Positions 1 through 6,959 are shown, counted from the stretch's first letter. The stretch is DNA of 18,886 bases from Clostridiaceae bacterium (GCA_012521455.1 JAAYMJ010000307.1:1-18886), one strand, 5' to 3'. Made by a program: numbers and translations. The notes: generated from the letters alone by a model not told the origin.

Positions 1-1
1 A

Positions 2-364
2 AACTATGTCTATAATGTTTCGGGCGAATTTGTTTCATTGACAGACATTTGGACACAAGGGGAAATTTATCCTGAATACGCAAATGAAAACCCTGTCAGG
101 AAATTGTCCATATACACAAGGAATTCCGTATATTACAGATACATAAAGGCAAATTCCCTTGTTGACATTTCTTCCCTGGGCATTGACGGAAAGTTCGCAA
201 GCAAAGACGTGGAAATAACAGACAATAAATTTACAATGCCAAAAGCAAATGTAGCGATATATCTTGAAAATTTGAGGGACATAAATTTTGGGTCGAATAA
301 TGAAAACTGGGGCTTTGTACATGCTCTCGGGGGATTATTCAAATGGAAAAGTTTTTGTGGGTGA
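2..364 (+). pseudogene. 5' (upstream) frame of the giant mega-repeat surface protein, cut off by a frameshift; 5' end outside window
   Basis: The frame with codons starting at position 2 is open from the window edge and stops at TGA 362-364. Its product contains LTDIWTQGEIYP, NPVRKLSI and KDVEITDNKFTMP, which match the linker segments at about 2064-2280 (LSDIWAKGENHP, NPARKVTI, HDVEISDNKFIMP) and at 4095-4300 of the following repeats. It is therefore the tail of an earlier mega-repeat copy. Similarity to the repeat pattern stops at the G run 329-333 and continues one base later in the downstream frame (DYSNGKVFVGEIVNL corresponds to ANVSDGKIEKGETVKL). This shows that the two frames were one gene. 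The segment after the G run up to the TGA is out-of-frame readthrough. Whether the break is real or a sequencing error cannot be decided here. Confidence 0.8.
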
Positions 365-3300
365 AATAGTAAATCTAAATGCACATCCAAATTTTAGTTA
401 TGAATTTTTATACTGGTGCGATACTGATGTGAATATTTTATCATATGATAGGGACTATTCATTCACAGTTATAGATGATATCAATGCTTACGCGGTATTT
501 CAATTAGACAGGCGCGTTGACATATCATGGTATGTGGATTTTAAAGACACAGATACCGGAAAGAGCGAGGATAATCCTTATATAATTGACAGCGTTTCCG
601 ACATTTTTGGGCTTTGCGCCCTTGTAAATGGCTATATTTGTGATGAAAATGTCAGCGGGGCTGTTTCATTTAAAAATCAATATATTAAGATTGCAAATGA
701 TATTGTGTTTGATCATGATTATGAATATTATGATAATACCCTTTGGCAAATTGAAAGGGATTTTGAAGGAAATATTGACGGGGATAACCACACAATTTAT
801 TTTAAAACCGGATTTTCCCGCTTTAGTAGTTTAAATGGCGCAAAAATTAAAAATTTGAATTACAAATCGGATTTACCTTTAGGCGCTGGATTTTTTAACA
901 AGGTTTCTGACAGTGAAATTATAAATTGTAATTTTGAATCCACAATTTATGATAATGATGTTGGGGCGTACTTCCGTATTTTTGGCATAGCGGGGGAAGT
1001 TGAAAAAAGCAAAATCATAGATTGCAATGTGGTTTTGAATATTTATTGGGGTTGTTATGATTTTGGTGGTATTGCTGAAAACATAGAGGAAAGTGAAATA
1101 ATAAACTGCAAAGTTTTTGCAAATGTAACAAAGTCTTATGTATCTGAAAGCGGCGGAATTTCCTGCACGGCATCTGACTCTAAAATTTTAAATTGTTATA
1201 CTGAAATAAATATACAAGGCGATAGTTCGAACGTATCCGGCATAACAAACAGTGCAAATAATACTTTGATTTCAGGCTGCAGTACAAAGATTTTTGTATT
1301 CGCAGCTGGCGGTATTTATTCATCAGGCATTAGCAATATTTTTAGAAATGGTGTAATTGAAAATGTTACCGCTGAAGTTGATATAACATTATATGAAAAA
1401 AACACACCTGAATTCTTAGGCGGGATTTCGGCAATAATTTCCAACTCAGAAATTAAAAACGCAAAAGTTTTTGGCAAATTCGATACCCCCGATTACAGCG
1501 CAGGGGGAATTGCGGGCAAAGCAGAGGGAGATGTTAAAATATCAAATTCTGAAGTGTATTGCGGCATTATTGCCATGTATCCCGCAGGAATTGTCAGCGA
1601 AAGCAAAGGCAGCATTATTGAAAACTGCCTATACTATGGAGATATAACGACAAAATACAATACCTTTTTCAATAAGCCCGGGCTTGGAGCGGGATTGGTT
1701 GTACATTCTGAAAACGACCTCATTAAAAACTGCTTTACAGGAGGCACTCTTACATTAGAGGAAAATACAAGCGGCGGGGGGCTTGCATTAAATTTAACCG
1801 GCACAAAAATCACAAACTCCCACTTTGGCGGAAAATTCATTTGCTTGTCAGATAACAATGCAGCGGGCTTGGTTTTGGAAAACAACGGCAGTGTTGTGAA
1901 TTCAACCTATGTTAAAAATGATGAGGTAAATGACGGCATTTCCCCCATTTATCAAGGAAACCCTGCACCAAGATGGGAAAACCTATTGCCTGAAGCGGTG
2001 CAAAACGGCGAGATTTCATATAAGCTAAATCATGTTTATGATGAAAATGATAATCAGATTGGTCTTTCCGACATTTGGGCAAAAGGGGAAAATCATCCTG
2101 TCTTTGCATGGGGAAATCCCGCAAGAAAAGTTACTATAAAGGATTTTATAAGCGGGGAAGAATTTTATAAATATGAAAACGCAAATCAAACAGTGGATTT
2201 ATCTTCCTACGACATCCCGTTTTACAGATATGAAAGCCATGATGTGGAGATTTCTGACAACAAATTTATTATGCCCGCCTCTGATATTTTATTAAACGGT
2301 TTTGCTATCAGAAATATTGATGTAAGACCAAACAAAGAAAAATACGGCACGGTAACAATCTTGGCAAATGTTTCAGACGGCAAAATTGAAAAGGGCGAAA
2401 CTGTCAAATTAACTGCCCAACCAAATAGGAAATACAATTTCTTATACTGGAGTGACAATGCGGGAAATATTTTGTCCTATGACAAAGAATATGAATTTGT
2501 TGTTGAAGATGATGTAGATATTTTAGCGGTATTTGAGTTAGACCCCCGCATTGACGTATCTTGGTATGAGGATTTTAAAGACACAGATACTGGCAAGAGT
2601 GAGGAAAAACCCTATATAATTGACAGCTATGCCGGCTTTTTAGGCTTTATTGCCCTTGTAAACGGGGATGTATATGATGAAAAAGTAAACGGCTATGTTT
2701 CCTTTGAGGATGAATTTATAAGGCTTTCCAATGATTTAGATATTTATATTGACGAATTATTCTCAAGCATAGGAAACGCTTTCAAAGGCACATTTGACGG
2801 GGATACCCATACAATTACCATAAAAGAAGGCGCCTCCAACGGGTTGTTTAGCCGTATTGAGGGCGGAAAAATCAAGAATTTGAATTTTAAAACAGATGTC
2901 AGTGTGGCAGGTTGTTTTATTGATGAAGTTTATGGCAGTGAAATTGTAAATTGCGGTTTTGAAACAACATATGGCACTGACTACTCTGGCAATTATGCTT
3001 ATGGCGTAGCGGATACTGTTAATAACAGCAAGATTACAGACTGCAATGTTATTTTGAATATCACCGGCAATATTTTAGGTTTTGGCGGTATAGCCCATGA
3101 AATAACCAGCAGTGAAATAATAAACTGCACAGTATTTGCCGCTGATACAAATATTGAAACGTCATACTTTTGCGTTGGAATTTCCAGGTTTACACAGAAT
3201 TCTAAAATTATAAATTGCTACACTGAAATTTACACACAAGGCGATAATGTAAATGTGAGCGGTATAACTTACATGGCTAATAATACTTTAATTTCAAACT

Positions 3301-5738
3301 GTCAGACAAAACTTTTTGCAGATTCAAATGTAAGCAGTTTTATTACGGGAATTGCTTATAACTTTACAAACGGGACAATTGAAAATGTTTTGGCTGATGT
3401 GGATATAAAAGCTGACACCGTTATTGAGTTTAGTGGAATAAGCGGTATGTTAGCAAATGTTTCTGACTCAGAAATCAAAAACGCAAAAGTTTTGGGAAAA
3501 ATCAACGCGCCCGATTATTACGTAGGGGGAATTGCGGGATATGCATATAATGCTAAAATTTTAAATTCTGAAGTGTTGTGTGATATTGAAGCTTTAAATG
3601 CGGGAGGAATTGTCAGATTAAGTGAGGGCACTATAATCGAAAACTGCCTGTACTATGGTAATTTAACGTGTAGAAATAAAGTGCCTTTATTTAAAAAAGG
3701 TTATGCCGCTGGATTAGTTGTAATTTCGCAAAATGACACCATTAAAAATTGCTTCGCCGGCGGAACTATTACATTGGATATTGAATCTTATGCAGGCGGG
3801 CTTGTGGCACAATTAGACGGCGGAACAATAATAAACTCCCACTTCGGCGGGGAATTTTTAAATGTACAGGACGGTAAAGTTGGCGCTCTTGTAGCTAGTA
3901 TTGCAAACGGAAAAGTTGTGTCATCAGGCTTTGTAAAAGAAGGGGACAAAAATTCCGATATTTCCCCAATTTATGAAGGTGACGGACAGCTTTCAGACTG
4001 CGGGGAATTTAAGACTTTGGATTTAACAAATGGCAAATTGGTTTACAAGTTAAATCAGGTTTATGACGGTGAAACATTTACACCGACTGGGGAATTTTCG
4101 GATATTTTCGCACAGGGCGAAAACTGTCCCGTACTTGCGAAAGACACGGATCCTGCCGTTAGGAAGGTTACAATAAAATTTAAAGACCAGACATTTGAAA
4201 ATTATGTTTCTGTGGGAAGCACCTTTACCTTGGAAGAGGGATTTGTTTATACATCCACTGATGTGGAAATTGTAAACCGTTCATTTACCATGCCTAAAAA
4301 GGACGTGGTAATTGAAGGAATAGAAATCTTTACCGTGGAAATTTCACAAAATGATTTTGGCACAATTTACACTAACGCCGGGGATATTGACCCCGTTATG
4401 CCCGGCATTCAGGTTTTGGACGGCACAAAGATAAAAATCTGGGCCCAACCTAAAGAAGGGTACGAATTTGCCATGTGGTGGGACCAAGATACTACAATTG
4501 AACGGGAAATTGTGGTTTTAGGCAACCTAAATATATCCGCGGAATTTATAAGAATTATACGCACCATTACAATATTAGAACCTGTGGGCGGTACAATCAC
4601 AGTTGAAGCGCAGGATTTGGATGGCAGTCGTGATGGAATTCAAGTTTACTATGGTACAATGGTTACTGTTAAAGCTATCCCTGACAATGGCTACTACTTC
4701 TCCGCTTTGTGGGATGGAAATACCGAAACCGAAAGAGCATTTACTGTAAATGGTGCTATTACTCTTTCCGCAAGCTTTACCGCAATCCCCGTTTATACCA
4801 TAACAGTTACACAAACCGAAGGCGGGGCTGTTTTTGCTGAGGCTGAAGATTTGGACAGCGCACTTGATGGTATTCAAGTTTATGAAGGCACAAAGGTTAA
4901 GATAAAAGCTCAAGCGCAGAAAGGTTACACCTTCTCATCTTGGTGGGATAACGCAACGGCTATTGAAAGAGAAATTACCGTGGATAAAGACATAAATGTT
5001 TCAGCGGTATTTAGCAAGAATACCTACACAATTACAGTTTCACAAAACACAGGCGGAACGGTTTTTGTTGAGGCTGAAGATTTGGACAGCAACCTTGATG
5101 GAATTCAGGTTTACCACGGCACAAAAGTTACAATTAAAGCTGAAGTTGAAACAGGTTATAACTTTGCCGCTTGGTGGGACGGCGATACTCAAACAGAGCG
5201 TGAAATTCTTGTAACTGGCGATATCACAATTTCAGCAACCTTTGCCGCAATCCCTGTTTACACAATAAAAATTGAGCAAAGTGAAGGCGGGACAGTTTCC
5301 GTTTACGTCCAAGACCTTGACCCTTTAGTTGACGGTATTCAGGTTTATGAAGGTACCACCGTAAGAATTATTGCTCAAGCGGAAGAAGGTTATGAATTTA
5401 GTGCTTGTTGGGATGGCGATACAAACGCTGAAAGGGAAATTGAAATAAACAGTGATTTGAACATTTTTTCACAGTTTAGTAAAATTGAGACTGACAAATT
5501 CTTGAACTTTACCGCAGAACGCGACCTTGGAATGTGCAAAGTGATTGTTGCAGGCTACAAGGGAAATAAATTAGTAAATATTAAAATAGTGGATTTAGAC
5601 ATAAAAGCAAATGTAGAAAACAAGGTTTATATTGAAAGTTTTGCCGATGATTTGGAAACCATTAAGGTATTTATTTGGGACGGCCTTACAAGCATTGCCC
5701 CAAAACATGCGCCCTTTGTGTTTAACTTGAAAAAATAA
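288..5738 (+). CDS. giant repetitive extracellular protein: GLUG-like beta-helix mega-repeats plus InlB B-repeat-like modules
   Basis: The open frame gives up to 1816 residues. The nominal start at 288 is a TTG without a Shine-Dalgarno sequence, so it is not a credible initiation site: the true gene enters from upstream and shifts into this frame at the G run 329-333. Order: an InlB-like module (about 335-518); beta-helix unit A with 13 rungs of the type EIINCNFES or IIENCLYYG (519 to about 2010); a linker and an InlB-like module (to 2552); beta-helix unit B with 13 matching rungs (2553 to about 4030); a linker; five tandem InlB-like repeats (4329-5492); and an 80-residue C-terminal domain (5493-5735). 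GLUG and InlB B-repeat (Flg_new-like) folds are known from secreted and surface adhesins; an adhesive or cell-surface role is inference. There is no LPXTG signal or C-terminal membrane anchor, and any signal peptide or S-layer-homology region would lie upstream. It ends just before a strong terminator. Its DNA looks more AT-rich than the operon opposite. Confidence 0.85.
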   Translation: MGRIMKTGALYMLSGDYSNGKVFVGEIVNLNAHPNFSYEFLYWCDTDVNILSYDRDYSFTVIDDINAYAVFQLDRRVDISWYVDFKDTDTGKSEDNPYIIDSVSDIFGLCALVNGYICDENVSGAVSFKNQYIKIANDIVFDHDYEYYDNTLWQIERDFEGNIDGDNHTIYFKTGFSRFSSLNGAKIKNLNYKSDLPLGAGFFNKVSDSEIINCNFESTIYDNDVGAYFRIFGIAGEVEKSKIIDCNVVLNIYWGCYDFGGIAENIEESEIINCKVFANVTKSYVSESGGISCTASDSKILNCYTEINIQGDSSNVSGITNSANNTLISGCSTKIFVFAAGGIYSSGISNIFRNGVIENVTAEVDITLYEKNTPEFLGGISAIISNSEIKNAKVFGKFDTPDYSAGGIAGKAEGDVKISNSEVYCGIIAMYPAGIVSESKGSIIENCLYYGDITTKYNTFFNKPGLGAGLVVHSENDLIKNCFTGGTLTLEENTSGGGLALNLTGTKITNSHFGGKFICLSDNNAAGLVLENNGSVVNSTYVKNDEVNDGISPIYQGNPAPRWENLLPEAVQNGEISYKLNHVYDENDNQIGLSDIWAKGENHPVFAWGNPARKVTIKDFISGEEFYKYENANQTVDLSSYDIPFYRYESHDVEISDNKFIMPASDILLNGFAIRNIDVRPNKEKYGTVTILANVSDGKIEKGETVKLTAQPNRKYNFLYWSDNAGNILSYDKEYEFVVEDDVDILAVFELDPRIDVSWYEDFKDTDTGKSEEKPYIIDSYAGFLGFIALVNGDVYDEKVNGYVSFEDEFIRLSNDLDIYIDELFSSIGNAFKGTFDGDTHTITIKEGASNGLFSRIEGGKIKNLNFKTDVSVAGCFIDEVYGSEIVNCGFETTYGTDYSGNYAYGVADTVNNSKITDCNVILNITGNILGFGGIAHEITSSEIINCTVFAADTNIETSYFCVGISRFTQNSKIINCYTEIYTQGDNVNVSGITYMANNTLISNCQTKLFADSNVSSFITGIAYNFTNGTIENVLADVDIKADTVIEFSGISGMLANVSDSEIKNAKVLGKINAPDYYVGGIAGYAYNAKILNSEVLCDIEALNAGGIVRLSEGTIIENCLYYGNLTCRNKVPLFKKGYAAGLVVISQNDTIKNCFAGGTITLDIESYAGGLVAQLDGGTIINSHFGGEFLNVQDGKVGALVASIANGKVVSSGFVKEGDKNSDISPIYEGDGQLSDCGEFKTLDLTNGKLVYKLNQVYDGETFTPTGEFSDIFAQGENCPVLAKDTDPAVRKVTIKFKDQTFENYVSVGSTFTLEEGFVYTSTDVEIVNRSFTMPKKDVVIEGIEIFTVEISQNDFGTIYTNAGDIDPVMPGIQVLDGTKIKIWAQPKEGYEFAMWWDQDTTIEREIVVLGNLNISAEFIRIIRTITILEPVGGTITVEAQDLDGSRDGIQVYYGTMVTVKAIPDNGYYFSALWDGNTETERAFTVNGAITLSASFTAIPVYTITVTQTEGGAVFAEAEDLDSALDGIQVYEGTKVKIKAQAQKGYTFSSWWDNATAIEREITVDKDINVSAVFSKNTYTITVSQNTGGTVFVEAEDLDSNLDGIQVYHGTKVTIKAEVETGYNFAAWWDGDTQTEREILVTGDITISATFAAIPVYTIKIEQSEGGTVSVYVQDLDPLVDGIQVYEGTTVRIIAQAEEGYEFSACWDGDTNAEREIEINSDLNIFSQFSKIETDKFLNFTAERDLGMCKVIVAGYKGNKLVNIKIVDLDIKANVENKVYIESFADDLETIKVFIWDGLTSIAPKHAPFVFNLKK
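519..2552 (+). repeat. mega-repeat unit A (2034 bp, 678 residues)
   Basis: The unit begins at DISWYVDFKDTDTGKSE and ends just before the matching DVSWYEDFKDTDTGKSE at 2553. In order it carries 13 beta-helix rungs (KIKNLNYKS, EIINCNFES, KIIDCNVVL, EIINCKVFA, KILNCYTEI, LISGCSTKI, VIENVTAEV, EIKNAKVFG, KISNSEVYC, IIENCLYYG, LIKNCFTGG, KITNSHFGG, SVVNSTYVK), the linker YKLNHVYDEN...LSDIWAKGE...NPARKVTI, and an InlB-like module (YGTVTILANV to LAVFEL). The rung spacing and the Asn/Cys at the turn are typical of right-handed parallel beta-helices of the GLUG class. Confidence 0.85.
2553..4328 (+). repeat. mega-repeat unit B
   Basis: This unit aligns with unit A from end to end. The 13 rungs correspond one to one (KIKNLNFKT, EIVNCGFET, KITDCNVIL, EIINCTVFA, KIINCYTEI, LISNCQTKL, TIENVLADV, EIKNAKVLG, KILNSEVLC, IIENCLYYG, TIKNCFAGG, TIINSHFGG, KVVSSGFVK). 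The linker YKLNQVYDGE...FSDIFAQGE...AVRKVTI follows. Where unit A has one InlB-like module, unit B runs into the five tandem modules at 4329. Copies differ throughout at both DNA and protein level, so this is not a recent duplication. Confidence 0.85.
4329..5492 (+). repeat. five tandem 77-78-residue InlB B-repeat-like modules
   Basis: Modules start at 4329, 4560, 4794, 5025 and 5259 and measure 231, 234, 231, 234 and 234 bp. Each has the pattern YTITV-(8-9)-GGTV...(A)EDLD..LDGIQVYEGTKVKIKAQ...GYxFSxWWDxxTxxEREIxVxxDIxxSAxF. This resembles the bacterial InlB B-repeat or Flg_new family, except for an acidic insert (D-L-D-x-x-x-D-G-I-Q-V) between the second strand and the EGT turn. The InlB-like module inside unit A lacks this insert. 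Fourteen of the most constant residues (GIQV, GT, GY, WD, ERE) hold the register. Confidence 0.88.
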
Positions 5739-5742
5739 ACGC

Positions 5743-5776
5743 AAAAAGGAAACAGGCGGGGCCTGTTTCCTTTTTT
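5743..5776. terminator. bidirectional intrinsic terminator between the surface-protein gene and spoVM
   Basis: This is a perfect 15-bp inverted repeat with a GGG loop. The left arm is AAAAAGGAAACAGGC (5743-5757) and the right arm is GCCTGTTTCCTTTTT (5761-5775). The A/T ends of the stem supply a U-tract on either strand. It lies 4 bases after the stop of the plus-strand gene and 25 bases after the spoVM stop on the minus strand, so it can end both convergent transcripts. Confidence 0.92.
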
Positions 5777-5800
5777 AATGAGTTTTTTTAATATGTACAA

Positions 5801-5875
5801 TCATTTGTTCATACCAAAAATTGCTTTTAAAATCCCGCGCAAAAATTTTGGCATTTTTATAACCACTATCTTCAT
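5801..5875 (-). CDS. spoVM: stage V sporulation protein M (SpoVM), 24 residues
   Basis: This is a 24-codon minus-strand frame, ATG at 5875-5873 and TGA at 5803-5801, preceded by GGAGG (5883-5887) at 7-base spacing. The product begins MKIVVIKMPKFLRGILKA and ends IFGMNK. It aligns without gaps to Bacillus subtilis SpoVM (MKFYTIKLPKFLGGIVRA..., 26 residues). Lys2, Ile6, Lys7, Pro9, Lys10, Phe11, Leu12, Gly14, Ile15, Ala18 and Gly21 are identical, and Pro9 is important for its function. SpoVM is an amphipathic helix that binds the convex forespore membrane and, with SpoIVA, starts spore-coat assembly; it is also a substrate and inhibitor of FtsH. Its place downstream of rsgA-rpe-thiN is the same as in Bacillus. 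The upstream gap contains CATATAAAAT, which resembles a mother-cell sigma-E -10 element; this is only suggestive. Confidence 0.93.
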   Translation of the reverse strand: MKIVVIKMPKFLRGILKAIFGMNK

Positions 5876-5915
5876 CCTATAACCTCCGTTTCAATAGATT
5901 TTATATGTAAATGCA

Positions 5916-6065
5916 TTATCCGCAAAAGTAGCACCAGCTAAGTATTATTAAAAGCACCCCTTCGATAAATGCAAGCACGGATATGGGAAGAAAAAACGCC
6001 AAAAACGCCCCCAGCGTAAATGACAGAACAATCACCCCTATTGCCTTTCGTCTCGCGTAAAACAC
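5916..6065 (-). CDS. 49-residue hydrophobic microprotein (hypothetical membrane protein) upstream of spoVM
   Basis: This minus-strand frame has GTG at 6065-6063 and TAA at 5918-5916. An ideal AAGGAGG (6074-6080) sits 8 bases before the GTG, and an in-frame stop at 6084-6086 leaves GTG as the only sensible start. The product starts MFYARRKAIGVIVLSF, continues TLGAFLAFFLPISVLAF and ends IEGVLLIILSWCYFCG. A basic N-terminus is followed by two hydrophobic stretches separated by a Pro-containing turn, so it is probably a two-pass membrane hairpin with the Arg/Lys end in the cytoplasm. I do not recognise a named family. It lies 40 bases upstream of spoVM and could share its transcript, which suggests but does not show a sporulation link. 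The coding case rests on the ribosome binding site, the frame and the coherent hydrophobic pattern. Confidence 0.75.
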   Translation of the reverse strand: MFYARRKAIGVIVLSFTLGAFLAFFLPISVLAFIEGVLLIILSWCYFCG

Positions 6066-6103
6066 AAAGCTCGCCTCCTTGTGTTATATAGTATTCATTT
6101 TGG

Positions 6104-6173
6104 CTTTTATTTGTTACAAAAATAAAAGAAACATAAAAAAAGAGTCTGGCTGTGCCAAACCCTTTGTAACAAA
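6104..6173. promoter_or_regulatory. paired TTTGTWACAAA palindromes and AT-rich dyad upstream of the microprotein gene
   Basis: TTTGTTACAAA at 6110-6120 and TTTGTAACAAA at 6163-6173 are exact inverted copies of each other, and each is itself a near-palindrome. The first is embedded in a larger dyad, CTTTTATTT (6104-6112) and AAATAAAAG (6120-6128). They lie 40-110 bases upstream of the microprotein start on the minus strand, where a promoter and operator would be expected. On that strand AATACTATATAAC (about 6083-6096) could serve as a -10 region. A regulatory role is inference; no matching regulator is evident. Confidence 0.3.
6134..6160 (-). terminator. possible intrinsic terminator or attenuator upstream of the microprotein gene
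   Basis: On the minus strand GTTTGGC-ACA-GCCAGAC (6160-6144) forms a 7-bp stem containing one U-G pair, followed by TCTTTTTTTA. The U-tract is on the minus strand only, and the G-U pair would be a mismatch in plus-strand RNA. It therefore acts on leftward transcription. It lies between the two TTTGTWACAAA copies, ahead of the microprotein gene, so it may end a short leftward RNA or attenuate readthrough into spoVM. Confidence 0.5.
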
Positions 6174-6250
6174 GAAAATAAATTTTAAGGTAAACCCCCC
6201 CTAAAACCGTTTTTGCGCGTTTTAATGAAAAGCATGGGGTTGAACGATGG

Positions 6251-6294
6251 TTAAAAAAACCCGCTTTGGGGGTTGGTTTGAGTGGGTTTTTTAA
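6251..6294. terminator. hairpin with flanking A and T tracts in the thiN downstream region
   Basis: AAAAAACCCGCT (6254-6265) pairs with AGTGGGTTTTTT (6281-6292) over 12 bp with a 15-base loop. The pairing includes a G-U pair in plus-strand RNA but an A-C mismatch in minus-strand RNA, so it is slightly better suited to stop rightward transcription heading into the operon. It could also work as a weak backup for the thiN terminator. Confidence 0.5.
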
Positions 6295-6313
6295 TTTTGC
6301 ATAAATTTTTTGC

Positions 6314-6340
6314 AAATAAAAAATCCGCATATGCGGATTT
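6314..6340 (-). terminator. intrinsic terminator at the end of thiN
   Basis: A 20-bp perfect palindrome (AAATCCGC-ATAT-GCGGATTT, 6321-6340) overlaps the thiN TAA stop (6341-6339). On the minus strand it is followed directly by TTTTATTTG, giving an 8-bp stem, a 4-base loop and a U-rich tail. It marks the end of the long housekeeping operon and separates it from the two small genes downstream. Confidence 0.75.
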
Positions 6341-6959
6341 AGTCCTTTGATTTTATCACTAAAAGAAGTCCCGCTTTTATTTTTATGACTCCCTCATCTT
6401 CCAAAAGCACGTTGCTCACCCCGATGGGGGTACCTTTTTTCATGGTATAATCACAAAGCGGGTATTTAAAGCCCCAAAGGGTGACGCCATAAACTTCATC
6501 AGTCATGGGCAAAAGGGATACGGTGTCCCCCTTGCCGTAGATTTTTAGCTGGTCTTTGCAAATTAAAATCTGGTTTTTTTCGCATAATATCTCGCCATGC
6601 CCCCCATAATCGCAAATCCGCTTTAGGAGTTCAATATTTGCCAGGGTGTGGTCAAGGCGTGTACCTGCCGCGCCGATTAGCAAAATATTTAAAAATCCCC
6701 TTTTTAAGGCCTCATCCACCGCAATATTGGTGTCGGTAAAGTCCTTTTCGTAGTCAAGCTTTATTACTTCAACATTTTTAGGGATTTCCCCCAAAAAGGA
6801 GTCAAAATCCCCAACGATTAAGTTTGGGGTTAAATTCAAATTTTTAGCGTGCGTCAATCCCCCGTCGGCGCAGATTATGAAGTCGTCATCACGGATTTTA
6901 TCCTTGTAAAAGGAGTAATCCTTGATACTTCCTGCCGAAATTACAACTGCCCGCTTCAT
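6339..6959 (-). CDS. thiN: thiamine pyrophosphokinase
   Basis: This enzyme transfers pyrophosphate from ATP to thiamine, making thiamine diphosphate in the cytosol. The product is 206 residues, normal for the bacterial single-gene family (about 210). Family motifs seen are CADGG (30-34), VGDFDS (49-54), EKDFTDTNIA (71-80) and GAAGTRLDHTLAN (96-108). The N-terminal part forms the catalytic domain, and the C-terminal beta-rich part (from about 120) forms the thiamine-binding fold with GVSN. Its ATG overlaps the rpe stop as ATGA, which indicates translational coupling. It is the last gene of the long operon before a palindromic terminator. The gene pair rpe-thiN upstream of spoVM is the classical Bacillus arrangement (yloR-yloS). 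Confidence 0.95.
   Translation of the reverse strand: MKRAVVISAGSIKDYSFYKDKIRDDDFIICADGGLTHAKNLNLTPNLIVGDFDSFLGEIPKNVEVIKLDYEKDFTDTNIAVDEALKRGFLNILLIGAAGTRLDHTLANIELLKRICDYGGHGEILCEKNQILICKDQLKIYGKGDTVSLLPMTDEVYGVTLWGFKYPLCDYTMKKGTPIGVSNVLLEDEGVIKIKAGLLLVIKSKD

Noticed and set aside
329..364. Programmed ribosomal frameshift at the G run
   Set aside because: No slippery heptamer of the usual type, internal Shine-Dalgarno sequence at the right spacing, or downstream pseudoknot is evident. An indel or sequencing error explains it more simply.
4575..4913. 112-residue Cys-rich minus-strand frame inside the repeat region
   Set aside because: It is antisense to well-supported tandem repeats, and its pattern simply mirrors their repetition.
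4329..5492. Tandem repeat array considered as CRISPR or a DNA-level satellite
   Set aside because: The period is 231-234 bp, in frame, and conserved at protein level; there are no short direct repeats with unique spacers.
5938..6330. 130-residue minus-strand open frame between thiN and spoVM
   Set aside because: It spans terminator hairpins, has no convincing ribosome binding site, and its product is of low-complexity, mixed composition. The better coding frame at its 3' end is the +1-shifted 49-residue microprotein with a perfect Shine-Dalgarno sequence.
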